Positions 24,401 through 35,505 of a stretch of DNA of 64,000 bases are shown piece by piece. The stretch comes from Ulota crispa (Eukaryota; Streptophyta; Bryopsida; Orthotrichales; Orthotrichaceae). The stretch's first letter is position 1; every line of letters starts with the position of its first letter. The position numbers and the translations under genes were made by a program. The notes under the pieces are model-generated. The model made no database searches and was not told the origin of the DNA. It saw only the letters and a list, made by a program, of their open reading frames with translations. The stretch spans positions 4,001,230-4,065,229 of the forward strand of contig OY987249.1 of assembly GCA_963920765.1 (NCBI GenBank), written 5' to 3'.

Positions 24401-26989
24401 CACTGGCATTCAACAATCGTGCAAGTTAACACGATCTCTTGTGCATGCTTTGTTTGTTAAACTGGATTTTGTACAAATCTGGATTTTGATCTTGGAGTTT
24501 AGGGTTTGGGGTTTAGGGAAGGATTACTAAGCATTGGTTTGGTTCAATGAAACTAAATGAATTTTTTGAAGATTGTTGCCAGGTGTTAGTGACATTCTAC
24601 AGCCCAGACAAACACTTCATCAAGAGAGAAGTTCAAAAGTACTCTGCAATCTTTGGGGGTACGGCAGTCCTAGTGCTTCTTGGACATGTCATGCAACACT
24701 ATTTCATGGCGTCTATGGGAGAAGCCTTAACGAAAAGAGTGCGGGAGGTTCTGTTGCAAAGTACGTACCCAGTATTTCTCTATGCTCTGCACCCTCCCAT
24801 CCCGTACATGGGAGGCTACGGTCTGCATGTACAATACGTTGAACTTTTAAGGTCTTTAAAGCAAATAATCCAAAAATGTCATAACTAATTAATTACCTCT
24901 CGATGCTGCCTGTTGAACTTGGGACTCCAGGAATACTGCAGAATGAAGTGGCCTTCTTTGACGACGTGGACAGCAACACGAATATCTTGGGGACGAGGCT
25001 GTCAACAAACGCCATGTTTGTTCGTTCCGCAGTGGGAGACCGGCTGAGCACTGTAGTACAGAACTTGGCTCTCATTGTGACGGCTATGGCCATTGTCTTT
25101 GCTCTGGAATGGCGTGTGGCGTGGGTCATGGTTGCCACTTTTCCCTTCCTCATCGGCGCCTTGGTGGGGGAGGTATATTAATAACAACTCCGCCTCAGTT
25201 GACCAAATAACTAAAACAGTTCCTGGGTGTAGTAATTGCACATTTGTACTTGGTCACCTCTGGGCCTACTACAGCACTGCAAGAACTACTGCAACTGCAG
25301 CAAATTGGCCCTTCTCTTCAACTAGACAAGTGCACCCTTTTTTCCCAGAGCGAGCATTTCAATTGAGCCACTCTCTTTCACTGTGTGGGGACACAGAATC
25401 TGTTCCTGAAGGGGTTCAGTGGAAACTTGGACAAATCGTATGCAAGGACGAGCATGATAGTGGGCGAAGCTGTGTCCAACATTCGCACAGTAGCTGCGTT
25501 CTGTGCCGAGACCAAGGTAACAAAAGAACAAAGCTCTAGTCCAGAACATCACTCCTGTAAATATTTGTAATCCTGAGTTAGTCCGATTCCTAATTGTTCA
25601 ATTGACCGAACATGACGGCTTAAGTACTACTTAAAGGAATCTAATTATTTATGTCATATCAGAAAGGTGTGATTGGACATTAGAATGTGGCAAAGGAAGT
25701 ATTCAGAGTAGAATCACCTGATTTGTGTACTAGCACTTGCTCGTTGCAGGTGCTGAATCTGTACATTCGAGAGCTGAGAGTTCCGAAGAGGAACTTGTTG
25801 CTGCGAGGGCAGGTGGCAGGCGTAGGATATGGGGCTTCGCAGTTCTTTATGTACAGTTCATACGCACTGGCTCTGTGGTACGCATCTACGCTTGTAAAAA
25901 GCGGTCACGCGACTTTTGGCAATACCATCAAAATGCTCATGGTGCTCATCTTTGCAGCATTTGGGGTGGCAGAGACGGTCGCAATGGCTCCGGACTTTGT
26001 GAAGAGTAGTCAGTCTCTGGCCTCTGTCTTCCAGATCTTAGACCGCAAGACGAAAATTGACCCCGACAATCCTATGGGAGAACAAGTGAGAGAGTCGTAT
26101 AATACATGACTCATTACGTACCATTGCAGCTCAGCTCTACTTCCCTACGTTGTCGTACGTGCATAACTAAAGCTTAAATTCCTTTTTAACAATTCCTGGA
26201 TCATTGGAGCAGATTCAGGAAGTGAAGGGTGAAATTGAGCTCCGTCACGTGGTTTTCAACTACCCGACAAGAAATGAGGTGCCCATTTTTAAGGACTTCA
26301 ATGTACGAGTGCGAGCAGGCAGCAGCTTAGCTCTGGTAGGAGCCAGTGGTGCTGGAAAATCCACAGTGATCAGCTTGATCCTGCGATTCTATGACCCCCT
26401 CTCAGGTCGAGTGTTCATTGACGGCAAGGACATCCGGAGGTTCCGACTCCGGTCACTCCGCAAGCACATGAGCCTGGTGCAACAAGAGCCTGCTCTGTTT
26501 GCAACAACGATCTACGACAACATCCGGTACGGCAAAGAGGAGGCAACAGAGAGCGAGATTGTGGAAGCGGCGAAGGTAGCGCATGCACACACCTTCATCA
26601 GTGCCCTGCCCGAAGGGTACCATACCTCAGTTGGGGAGCGGGGAGTGCAGCTCTCGGCAGGGCAGAAGCAGCGAGTGGCCATCGCCAGGGCTGTGCTGCG
26701 AAGTCCGGCCATCTTGCTGCTGGATGAGGCCACGAGCTCGCTCGATGCACAGTCGGAGATGGTGGTGCAAGATGCGCTCAACCAGTTCATGGTGGCTCGC
26801 ACCACAGTCGTCGTTGCGCACCGACTCTCCACTGTCCAAAATGCCGTCTCTATCGCCGTCGTGCAAGATGGGATGGTGGCGGAGCAAGGCAGTCATCAGG
26901 AATTGATAGCCACGCCTGCCAGCATCTACGCTCACCTTGTCCATCAGCAAAACCGCAATCAGAGTAGTAAACTTGATGAGTCAAGGTAG
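18426..26989 (+). CDS. ABCB: Full-size ABCB (MDR/PGP) transporter, ABCB19-like
   Basis: Fifteen exons, all GT-AG and phase-consistent: 18426-18932, 19411-19831, 20375-20550, 20780-20980, 21571-21830, 22006-22144, 22446-22629, 22842-23065, 23323-23696, 24162-24378, 24583-24760, 24931-25172, 25397-25516, 25750-26085, 26213-26989 (stop TAG). This gives about 1451 residues. Order is TMD1, NBD1, linker, TMD2, NBD2. NBD1 has Walker [10 protein letters not shown] (608-616), signature LSGGE (712-716), Walker B ILILDEA and His768. NBD2 has Walker [10 protein letters not shown] (1236-1244), signature LSAGQ (1340-1344), Walker B ILLLDEA and His1396. TMD sequence (SGERQ-like TGERQ, ISEKxGNFIH, [11 protein letters not shown]) is closest to plant ABCB19/ABCB1, plasma-membrane auxin exporters of about 1250 residues. 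Transport of auxin is inferred from family only. Exon 1 adds about 169 acidic, disordered-looking residues. Starting at the ATG at 19405 instead would give about 1284 residues, the usual family length. The ATPase halves look intact. Confidence 0.92.
19900..20226. mobile_element. MITE in ABCB intron 2, 9-bp target duplication
   Basis: A 327-bp foldback element with long inverted arms (about 100 bp). Left end is GGGCAAATTTCATGGGTACC. The right end on the other strand is GGGAAAGTTTAATGGATACC, and both continue through GTTTGCAATATTTGCA. It is flanked by an exact 9-bp duplication, TATAATATA, at 19891-19899 and 20227-20235. A 9-bp duplication suggests Mutator-type, or possibly hAT-type, mobilisation. 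It makes up most of the 543-nt intron, and the splice sites are outside it. Confidence 0.88.
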
Positions 26990-28261
26990 TCTTATTTCAC
27001 CCTCACCGTCTTCCCCAACTACTTTTTTCTCGCAATCAGTTGTCTCGATTCAAGGACGGCCCTTGATCAGTACCTATATCCGGATTTCAGGTAGTTTTCT
27101 TGGTTGATTATTGCACTGCACATTGCACCTCAGTCAGTTCAATGATCTAGGTTCATCGAGGCCATTTCAAGTTACTCCAGTGCTATGCTATCTCCATCGA
27201 GAGACGTGAATCTTGCACGTACAAAGACTCAGTGTAGGCAGACGGAGGGTTTAACTCTTGTAGGTGAATAATCTTATCATGGAAGGAAAAAAGCACATGG
27301 CTGAATACATTCAAAGGTGGTTAAGCCTGCGGTATTACCGATACATAAACGCACTTCTTGCATGGAGCTTCGCATCAGCACGAATTCAACTTTATGCTGC
27401 AACCGGAGCGGCGTCCTGCAAGAATGCACAACTTGACAAGCAACGATCGACCTCTTGTAACTGGGTGAGGTTTTAGGTTTGGAAATAGATCAACTTATTA
27501 CTCCCACGTCAGGATCAGGGTAGTAGTGATCAGGTCTTCCATACTTAAAGATAACTGTTGTTGAATAGAACGGCCAGAAAAGTGATTGCAAAATGTTGAG
27601 ACTCTGTCAGCAAAATGGCACCTTGATGCAATCAGGCATCCCATACACAACTTTCTGGTGAAATGCAACTTCTGCCTATCTATGAGTAAACGAGGGGTCA
27701 AACATTTATTCATTGGTATAATGCAACAGATACGAATAAAAGTCGGCTATTTACTGAACGATTATATAAACAAAATCGCGGATGAGACTCTCGTATCTCA
27801 GAAAGTATCTGAAACGGAGCAACGCTTATATAATACTGACAATGACCAACCGGAAATGATTCCACAAGATCCTTCTCTTGCTGATCATGCAGCGTAAACA
27901 AGAGTGTCATGGTCGACACACGAATTTAATCCTGAGAGCACGATAGTCTCCTAACCAGAGACGCAAATCTGCTCTATGCACCCTACGGCATGTAATGATT
28001 GCGCTAGAACAGGACGTTCGGCACGAACTAGGTCTAACTGTTATGTTTACCGCGCAAGTCTTGCGTTGAAAATTTTCTTTCAAATACGCTGAATTGAGAA
28101 AACTCGATTGCCGGTTGAGTCCGTCCGTCGTCGCGCTCCGGATTCGGTATCGGTTGGGTCCGATCCTCGTGTTCGAAATTGAGCATTTCGACGGTGCAGT
28201 CGGATGCGCCATGCAAGCCTAGTACAGAAATTGTAGCCAAGCTCTGTAGCTACTAGTCACA
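26990..28261. other. Intergenic between convergent ABCB and the 336-residue gene
   Basis: This holds the 3' untranslated regions of two convergent genes. The stretch 28030-28240 is CpG-rich and has an open - strand frame of 68 codons just 3' of the - strand gene. I regard it as part of that gene's 3' region, because no domain or splice link is visible. The + strand frames at 27264-27897 have no supporting feature. Confidence 0.5.
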
Positions 28262-29272
28262 TCATTCTTTGTGTGCAAATAATGATCCTGTTGATCCACT
28301 CTGCTGTAACCTAAATTCTGCCCGGGACCCTGTACCAGCAAGCAGTTTCTCCCGCTCGCGAAAAAGATCATTCGAGCCGACGAGTTTCGATTCGGCATTC
28401 GGTTCACGGGCGATAATGGCGGCTTTCCAGTCGCTATCGGCATAAGGGTTTTCTTGCAATTTCTTTTTCCTGGAGCCTTTAAGTTTGCGGGCGAAGAAGA
28501 CTTCGTCAGAGAAAGGATTGGATTTACTTCTCGGATATGCGGATTCCCCGCTCAATCTTCGCCCGGACCTGGAGGTGGAGTAGAAAGCAAGATCAGCATG
28601 ACTCCTGGTCGACTTGCATCTTTCGAGCACCGGATCGCCAACAAGTTTCACCCCGGGATCACCAAAGGGCTTCACCCTCGAAGAATTTCGGCCGCTTGCC
28701 AAGTTCTGCCTGTACTGAGCGTCATCCTTCAAGCTGTTCCGCTCGAGCTGCCCAAGCTTTGCGATGGACGCGGCGTCATACTCCCGCGAGAAGAACAGAG
28801 TAGACTGCTGTGCGGACGAGTCGCCCACAGGTCCACTCGGGACGACTCCCGAAGTCGCCACGCCATTCATCATTTGAATGTACGCGTCCCGCAGCTTTGC
28901 AAACAGGGAGAACGGATTGAGGTAGTGACCGATCGATCTCTTCTTCGCCTTCTGCCGAGGAAGTCCTTGCACCTGCACAGGCCTCTGCACAGAAACCTGC
29001 ACTGGCCCTCGCTCCGCTCTCGAGCGCGAATTATGCAGCATCGGCGAAACGCGTGACCGATTCCCATTGTCCTCCGCCGTCGCCGCGCTGTCCGCCGGCC
29101 CTTTTCGAAGAGCCTCCGTTGCCGTAGAGATCACCGGCGCATTTCCAGTTGCCACTGCCGAAGGCGTCGACGGATCGGCAACATTTCCTCGGAACTGAGG
29201 CGGCACGAAATCTTCCAGCACCGGCGAAAGAATTGGCAGTCCATGCACATGATAACCTTTCGTCGTCTTCAT
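28262..29272 (-). CDS. Conserved-looking 336-residue protein of unknown function
   Basis: A single uninterrupted frame whose first ATG is at 29272-29270 (MKTTKGYHVHG) and whose stop TGA is at 28264-28262. Codon use is GC- and CpG-rich like the intact genes and unlike the surrounding repeats, which supports a real gene. The N-terminus GYHVHGLPILSPVLEDFVPP looks structured. The centre has a basic run KKRSIGHYLNPF followed by a helix-like segment FAKLRDAYIQMMNGVA. The rest is rich in Ser, Arg, Lys and Gln and is probably disordered. A second basic cluster, KLKGSRKKKLQENPYADSDW, lies near the C-terminus. I see no signal peptide, transmembrane segment or catalytic motif. The basic patches could mean a nuclear or nucleic-acid-associated protein, but that is a guess. 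I do not recognise the family. It is transcribed towards the ABCB gene. Confidence 0.75.
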   Translation of the reverse strand: MKTTKGYHVHGLPILSPVLEDFVPPQFRGNVADPSTPSAVATGNAPVISTATEALRKGPADSAATAEDNGNRSRVSPMLHNSRSRAERGPVQVSVQRPVQVQGLPRQKAKKRSIGHYLNPFSLFAKLRDAYIQMMNGVATSGVVPSGPVGDSSAQQSTLFFSREYDAASIAKLGQLERNSLKDDAQYRQNLASGRNSSRVKPFGDPGVKLVGDPVLERCKSTRSHADLAFYSTSRSGRRLSGESAYPRSKSNPFSDEVFFARKLKGSRKKKLQENPYADSDWKAAIIAREPNAESKLVGSNDLFREREKLLAGTGSRAEFRLQQSGSTGSLFAHKE

Positions 29273-30507
29273 AGCCGCGGCAAATTCAAGCAACTACACA
29301 CTCAACCCCCGCACTCTCTCACTCTCTCTCAATCTGTCACCTAACAGAAATTTCAAATAACGCTCAAGCCTTCAAATCTTACAATGTAGATTTGCGAATG
29401 GCTTTCGGTCAAGAACGTTCTCGCTCTCTAGCTCAGCGTCAATTACAAACATCCTCCCCCGCGCTTCAAATAAAATCTAAGATTATAAATCAAGAACAAA
29501 GTATAATTATAGAAGAAAGACTCGAATTAAGAAACGGTCATCCCTCCTCGCTCGCTTAATCTCCAGTCTCATTCAATCTTCCAATGGAGCTCAAACAAGA
29601 AGCCAATTCCTAATAAACTTACTTAGTTTCAAGAACGGACCAAGCGTTCTACCAGCTTCAATTAGAACGATTTTCCAATATTCGTCAATTACATCTTAAG
29701 AGCGCAGGATGCTAAAAAGCGCAAAATGCAGTCCAAAATTGCTTGAATCAAGAAGATTTCATCGTTTTTTTCCGTAACCGTGCCAGCAACCACTGATTGA
29801 ACGCCTACGAGACCGAGCTCGCTCCTGCAAATTCCAGAATCCTCCGGAATCACATCACACCCTGCTACTTCTTTGTTAATCGCCTCATCTCATGCCGCAT
29901 GCACCTCCGATTTCCAATGCATCATCGCCTCATCACAAACCGCATGCACCTCCGATTTCCAATGCAGCATCAATTCACCTCAACCACAGATTGAAGGAGC
30001 TCCGTGAAAGATGATTCGCACAAGCAGGTGGTGCCCCGGCATTAATGATGATCCGCCGTTCGACAGCCGTAGTTTTCTCCGCTCTCGTCCCAAGAGCTCC
30101 ATATTAACCGCTCCGGAGAACCGCTTCGTCGCCAACAACAAGTCCACGGGAGTCCACGCAATTGCATAGCGCGTGGTAGATCCTGCGAATACTAGACTCA
30201 AATAACAAAAATCATGCAACCGAGTTCAAATTCAACTCGCCGAGGGCGGTCATCTCGGACGACTCTTCCGGGGCTAATTCGGGAAAAAAGGGCCTTGCTG
30301 ACCCTCCGGAATTTCAACAAAAGAAGCCGACGTGGACTTTTCGTGCCGCCTACGGCCCGTGCTCATTGGCTGCGCGTTGGCGCCATTCGCCTCGCTAACT
30401 CAGTCGTCGATATGTCTCGACGTCGTGTCCAATCATCGTTCAGACTCCGTCTCGTATGGGATTTTGAAATTCATGGTCCGCGTACACTTGTAGTAAAGTA
30501 GCAGTCT
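29273..30507 (-). promoter_or_regulatory. CpG-rich upstream region of the - strand gene
   Basis: The DNA upstream of the - strand start remains GC- and CpG-rich to about 30480 and then drops abruptly into AT-rich transposon sequence. I infer promoter and 5' leader here. A 45-bp tandem duplication sits inside it at 29881-29970. Open frames on the + strand (for example 30214-30501) are Arg/Ser-rich and unsupported. Confidence 0.4.
29881..29970. repeat. 45-bp tandem duplication
   Basis: Two adjacent 45-bp units start CGCCTCATC. They share the block CCGCATGCACCTCCGATTTC and differ at a handful of positions. The repeat lies upstream of the - strand gene. Confidence 0.85.
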
Positions 30508-30700
30508 ACTAATAAGGGAATTGATACATGTACCCGACCCCTTCTTGACTATTCTACCATACCCTGCCATATATGGTCAATATTTACAATATTAAAATGG
30601 GATTGATATGTCTATCACACCCTTTCAACTATTTTACCACATCTTTTCAACTATTTTATCACACCCTATTATATATAGTCAAAATTTATAATATTAAAAT

Positions 30701-31858
30701 GGGGATTGATATGTCTACCACACCCTTTCAACTATTCTATCACACCCCAGGGTAAATTTTAGATTTCTACTCTCAAATAGTTGAATTTATGAATTTGGAA
30801 TTCAGATTTGGACTTAGAGACCTTGATTTTGTCTAGAATCATAAAAAAAAAAAGGTTGTAATTGAAAAACACCCAATGAAAAAGCTTAGCTTGGGGGAAA
30901 AGTATTACTTCTCCTTTTGTTAATAAAAAAAGATAAGCTTCTTCATTGCGTGTTGTTCAATTAGTGCCTTTCTATTATTCTAGACTAGGGTGATTGCAAG
31001 AAACACTTGTACTACATTTTGTCCCCTCTCCCCTAGGCAAGAGGTAATAGGCTCATATTTTTTGTAGAACAAGTTCTTTTGACCTGAAATTTCAGAGTAA
31101 GGTGAACATCAAAGTTACTGACGTTCAATAATTTTTTTTGTGTTTTTAAAATTGTTTTTCTATTTATAAGGGGGCCCCAATTGCATGTCTACTTTCGTGA
31201 TTTTGGGGGTTTTTAGTACTACATTGGGTCTGAAAAAGCAAATTCGCTGCCACAAATCAAGGTAGTGGTTTAGGAAGCATCTTTACACAGATTTGTAAAC
31301 CAGTTTTATGAAACTCAAAAATCTCTGCCCTGCACATTGTCTCAAAGTGGGCATCCTTTCTCCTTCCATTGATGAAAGACAAAAACCTTCCTCCAAAAAG
31401 TACTTGCATTAGTTCAAGCTAATGAGAGAAATCAGAAATGGCCATTTTTTGTTTTATTTTTTTTGAATTTTTTTATTATTTTCTAAAAAGCAAAAAGGAA
31501 ATTGTCTTTTTGTTAGTAATTTTTGTCCCTCTATTTTTGTGCATAACTTTTAGAATAAAATTTTTCTAGGTTTGAATTTTCATGAGTATGCTATTTAAGT
31601 GCTTTACAAATTCTCCATATTTTATTTTATTATTAAAAAATATATTTCAAAAGCTCATAGTACCTAGTACAACCAGTTTTAAGGGTGTTTGAGACAAAAT
31701 TGTGAAGTGTTTCTTGCAACTACCCACTAAAGCATAGTCTCTAAGTCCAAATCTAAATTCCAAATTCTCAGATTCAGCTTTTTGATGGTAGAAATCTAAA
31801 ATTTACCCCGCGGGTGTGGTGGAATACTTGAAAGGGTGTGGTAGACATATCAATCCCC
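30701..31858. mobile_element. MITE, family 1, copy B, nested in the outer MITE
   Basis: Ends are GGGGATTGATATGTCTACCA on both strands. It is flanked by an exact 9-bp (or 8-bp) duplication, TATTAAAAT, at 30692-30700 and 31859-31867. Interior sequence matches copy A at 6308-6712 and copy C at 62144-62642, including the TCTAGAC and ACCCAATGAAAAAGCTTA blocks. Its 1158 bp are inflated by a 738-bp insertion (30988-31725). Without that it is about 416 bp, the same size as copy A. Confidence 0.87.
30988..31725. mobile_element. Innermost element of the nest (4-bp duplication ACTA)
   Basis: Termini GGGTGATTGCAAGAAACACT and, on the other strand, GGGTAGTTGCAAGAAACACT. It interrupts the TCTAGACTAAA motif that is intact in copies A and C, leaving ACTA on both sides (30984-30987 and 31726-31729). 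It is 738 bp, AT-rich and has no coding frame. A 4-bp duplication is not diagnostic of a superfamily. It is the youngest insertion of the three. Confidence 0.8.
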
Positions 31859-32210
31859 TATTAAAATAGGTGTGGACCATGGGAAAACATCATTAATTCG
31901 AAAATAAAATTTGACATAAAAAATACATTTTATTTTTTATTTTTCAGTTGCTAATCCCACTCACAGTATCAATTTAAAATAATATGAATTAAATTAAACC
32001 TAGTTTAGATGTTTTAATTGATACTATGAGAGAGATCTGAAGCTAAACAAACAAAATTAAAGTTGCAACTTCTATGTCAATTTATATTTTCAAATTAGTG
32101 ATGTTTTCCATGGTTCACGTCTATTTTGATATTGTAAATATTGACCATATGTATAGTAGGGTGTGGTAGAATAGTCAAAGGGTGGTACATGTATCATTTC
32201 CCACTAATAA

Positions 32211-33955
32211 TGGTTTTTTTCTTTCTCCCTCTTTTCTTTTATGCACTTAATTTAGAAAAAGTAGGTAGTGAAAGTTTTCATCTTGAATGAAATTGATGAA
32301 TTCACTTACATTCATGACTTCGATTTCAATATATGAGCTTACGAGTTTAAGTACCAGTTGTACCAACTGTGACAACAACTTTAGTCAAAGTAAAGTCTCA
32401 ATGTAAATCACTTTACGCATGTACCCCTCTCTCATGTGGTGGATAACAATAAATTTTGACAAATCACTAGAAGTTACACCACAACACTCTCTTTTAACCA
32501 ATTAGATTGAGCCACTTCACTAGACATTAATAGCGTCACTGGCAATTACACCACAATACTCTCTCAACCCATCAAAATGTGGATGTATTCTTTTTTATAT
32601 ATATAAGATATTCATCCATGAATTGACTTGAAGAACAACTCTACATCCAACCACAAAACCAATTTAAGTGAAACATGTAAAATATGGACAATTAGTCATA
32701 AAGTTCATCCAAAAATTGTTGTTCTTCCAAAATGTAGATAGACAGATCGACTATCATTAAACTGGAAAGTATTTTGAAATTTCATTCAATCTAAAATGGA
32801 GATTTTTTTGCCAAATACAACCTTCAAACTTAATTTTGTTGCTATTGAGCAGACAAACTCCTCAACAAAGAAACTATGTTTTTAATGTTGTACCAATTTT
32901 GTATTAGTTTCAAACTAAATCGTGATATTTTTTCACGATGTCAAGGAGTAGGAAAAAACATAAATAAACTACTCTTACAAACAAGAGGTTTTGATTAATG
33001 CAGTTCTACTTTTGAAATCTATAAAATCTGAGATGCCATGTCCAACATTGGTGAGGCACCACATTGCATCATGTTTATATAGGTAGAGGGTTCCTAGGAT
33101 GTGTCCTTAAAGGACCAAGCCCTTTTTTCTGCCAAAATTAATGTAAACTGCCACTTCTAGGGGATGAGGAAGAAGGTAGATTTTGTTTTATTTAATTGGA
33201 AATCCAACTATAGGATTTTGCCTTGGACTAAAAGAGGTACATATGGTAAAAAAATCAGGTCATTCTAGATGGAGAGGAGGGACATATTTACATCTAAAGT
33301 AAAAAAAAATAGTTTTTTTCCTTGCAGTCTCTCAATTTTAGAAGCTTTTGGCCACCTTTATATGAAAAAAATTGCTCTGCCCAAAGTTGAGCTTTTATTT
33401 TCCATGTAGGAGATCAAGTTTGGTATATGTGAGAGAATTTTCAAATCAATTGGAACTATCCAACACATGGGGAAAAAAGAGTAAGTAAAAAGTAGAGAAT
33501 GAGTCAAAACACCAAATTGTTAAGAATTTAATTATTGAAATGAAAAATACAAATCCCAACGGTTATAATGTTGTAATAAATAATCTACTTCCTTGAGTTT
33601 ATTTTCTTTTCCAAAATATCAAAAATTGAATAAAATAAAGGACTTCCACGTATATTTTAGAGTAGAAAACCCAAGGACAAGGGTCCTTTAGAGGTAACCA
33701 GTTATGGGCTATTCAAAGTTTATAAACAATAATCCAAAATAAAAAATCAAGTTATTTGTAAAACACTAGGAGATCTTCCAATTGTTTTTCACATTTTTTC
33801 TATACAATTGAAAATCTCCTAGGTACATTGTTTGGATGTATAAAAGGTAATTGATAGATAGTTTCAAATACTACCTAATTGATGCAAATTTAACCTTTTT
33901 TCTTCCTAAACGGCCATGGAAGGAATTTTTTTTTTTTCAAATTGATTTTGTGAAA
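32211..33955. other. AT-rich intergenic, no gene recognised
   Basis: Stops are frequent in every frame, and no domain or clear repeat was found. A small perfect-stem hairpin around CTAGGAGAT / ATCTCCTAG lies at about 33768-33825. Confidence 0.5.
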
Positions 33956-34904
33956 TGATGATCAACCAAGATGTGAAACTTGGCTTCAAGTTGATGATTC
34001 AACAAAATTTGTAGCTTGGTGGCTTAGAAAAGGCGTCTACTTTGAAAATGATGAGCTCAAGAAGACCTATCCTTTTGTAGAAGGCCAAGAATCTTTTCTC
34101 ACTATTCAAGCAAGAATTGAAGAGTTTCATGTATTTATTGATGATCATCACACAAGTTCCTTTATTTATCAACAAGTAAGTTAAATAATGCATATAAATA
34201 TGTATTAGCATGAAAATTTAAAAATTTAGAAATTTGTAGTCTCATTTCCAATAGTTTATTTTTTAATATTGTAATTTATGACGTTTAGTTTTATGTTTGT
34301 GTTGTAGAGTTTCTCTATAGAAAAAGCAACTCAAATTGCAATAGGAAGAGTCATTGACATGAATTCTATTATATTGACATCATTGCCACAAGATGATACA
34401 CAAAGAGTCTTTTATATATCAATTAACAAAGTAGAATTATTTTTTGGAGAGATATCTAGCACTAAGCATTTTGAAGAGCAAATGAAAATTAGGATGATTT
34501 GGTATCAATCTTATTGTATACAATTTTTAATAATGGTGGCTTGGTTTCTTGTAGCTTTGTTATTTCTCATTGGATTCTTTTTTATATATGGAATACATAA
34601 CTTTTCAAGAATTTATTCAAATTCAAAATTAATCATTCTATAAAATTTATTTTATAAATGACATTATGAAGTATGATGTTTATGATGTAAAATTGTTTTT
34701 AACATTTTTGTATCATATTAACAAAATGATTAGATAACATTGTATATCTAGCGTTGTTGATTAATTCCTCTTTTCCTAATAGCATCAAAGCATCAATTTA
34801 CAACCGCAGGAGGAAAAAAGTATTATGGCAACAACATTATCTTGCCTTTCATTCCCAAATCTGATATTCTGGTTCTAAAGTCTCTTAAAGCTTGCAAGTT
34901 TGGG
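33956..34904 (+). pseudogene. Three-exon fragment of an unrecognised protein
   Basis: Three exon-like open segments fit together in phase with good splice sites: about 33956-34175 (donor CAA/GTAAGT), 34308-34515 (acceptor TTGTAG, donor GTATAC) and 34783-34904 (acceptor AATAG, donor GTATGT). They encode about 180 residues. The segments contain TWLQVDDSTKFVAWWLRKGV, then IAIGRVIDMNSIILTSLPQD, then TTAGGKKYYGNNIILPFIPK. Phase agreement at both junctions (0 and 1) makes chance unlikely. An in-frame TGA precedes exon 1, so the start lies in an exon I cannot find. No end was identified either. The family is unknown to me. It may be a host gene fragment or part of a transposon. A reading frame continues at 34956-35171 and shares a 27-bp block with 59816-59842. 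Confidence 0.5.
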
Positions 34905-34983
34905 GTATGTATCATTAACTCATATTCTCAAGAGTTGTGAGAACATAGCAACTAGGTGATAGATTTAGTAGAATTTGAAGGTA

Positions 34984-35010
34984 ATGCCATATTTAACTAC
35001 TTTTGGACTA
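34984..35010 (+). repeat. 27-bp exact match to 59816-59842 (inverted)
   Basis: The block ATGCCATATTTAACTACTTT continuing to GGACTA is identical to the reverse complement of 59816-59842. Both translate to NAIFNYFWT or HAIFNYFWT, and flanks diverge quickly. It may be the shared end or shared exon piece of one repeat family. Confidence 0.75.
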
Positions 35011-35370
35011 TGGCAAGTCCAAAATTCAGAAAACAAACAAATCCCATGGTGCCCAAGATCGTGGGGTCTCCCAATGATTATTTTGAGCTAGAGTGCTTTA
35101 CATATTTCATTTTGCCATGCCCCATTCTAGGAGACACCATTGGAATTAATGATGAGTTTCCCATACTTTGAGTTCCAAATTTGAATCCATCGTTGTGCTC
35201 TATATTAAAACAATGTCACTTCTAGATAATATTAGGAGATCCCCCAATGATATCCAATGAGAGATCTTCCATTGTATCCAAAAGAACTTGAACCCCAAAA
35301 GGACCCAGGAGCCCTATTTGATCAGCACAATACATGGTGTTTTACTTGTTTATGAAGTGCATCCACACCT

Positions 35371-35505
35371 TTAATACATTTGACATCAACAAAGAAGTTA
35401 GAATACAGATCATTGTTTACCTAGTGAGGTAGTGAAGATCCCACATTAAAACTTTTTGATGGTAGCAAGTGCCAATTATACAATAGCATACATAGTACGT
35501 ATTAT
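35371..35505. repeat. Second copy of the ARF-intron repeat
   Basis: Matches 12101-12240 at roughly three quarters of positions in the same orientation. It contains ACATTTGACATCAACAAAGA and the AAGATCCCACATT block. It is non-coding. Confidence 0.6.

Larger units (their letters stand above)
30516..32202. mobile_element. Outer MITE of a three-level nest (8-bp target duplication)
   Basis: Termini are GGGAATTGATACATGTACC and, on the opposite strand, GGGAAATGATACATGTACC. The long arms continue through GGTCAATATTTACAATAT. An exact 8-bp duplication, ACTAATAA, flanks it at 30508-30515 and 32203-32210. Its own sequence is split by a second element at 30701-31858. A roughly 105-bp partial tandem copy of the junction lies at 30596-30700. 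Its right half (31868-32202) still folds back on itself. It is non-coding. Confidence 0.88.

Noticed and set aside
27264-27897. Two + strand frames after the ABCB gene
   Set aside because: AT-rich composition, no domain, and position in the 3' region of convergent genes.
29272-29293. TTG start for the 336-residue protein
   Set aside because: The frame runs seven codons further upstream to a TTG, but nuclear genes start at ATG. The first ATG is at 29272.
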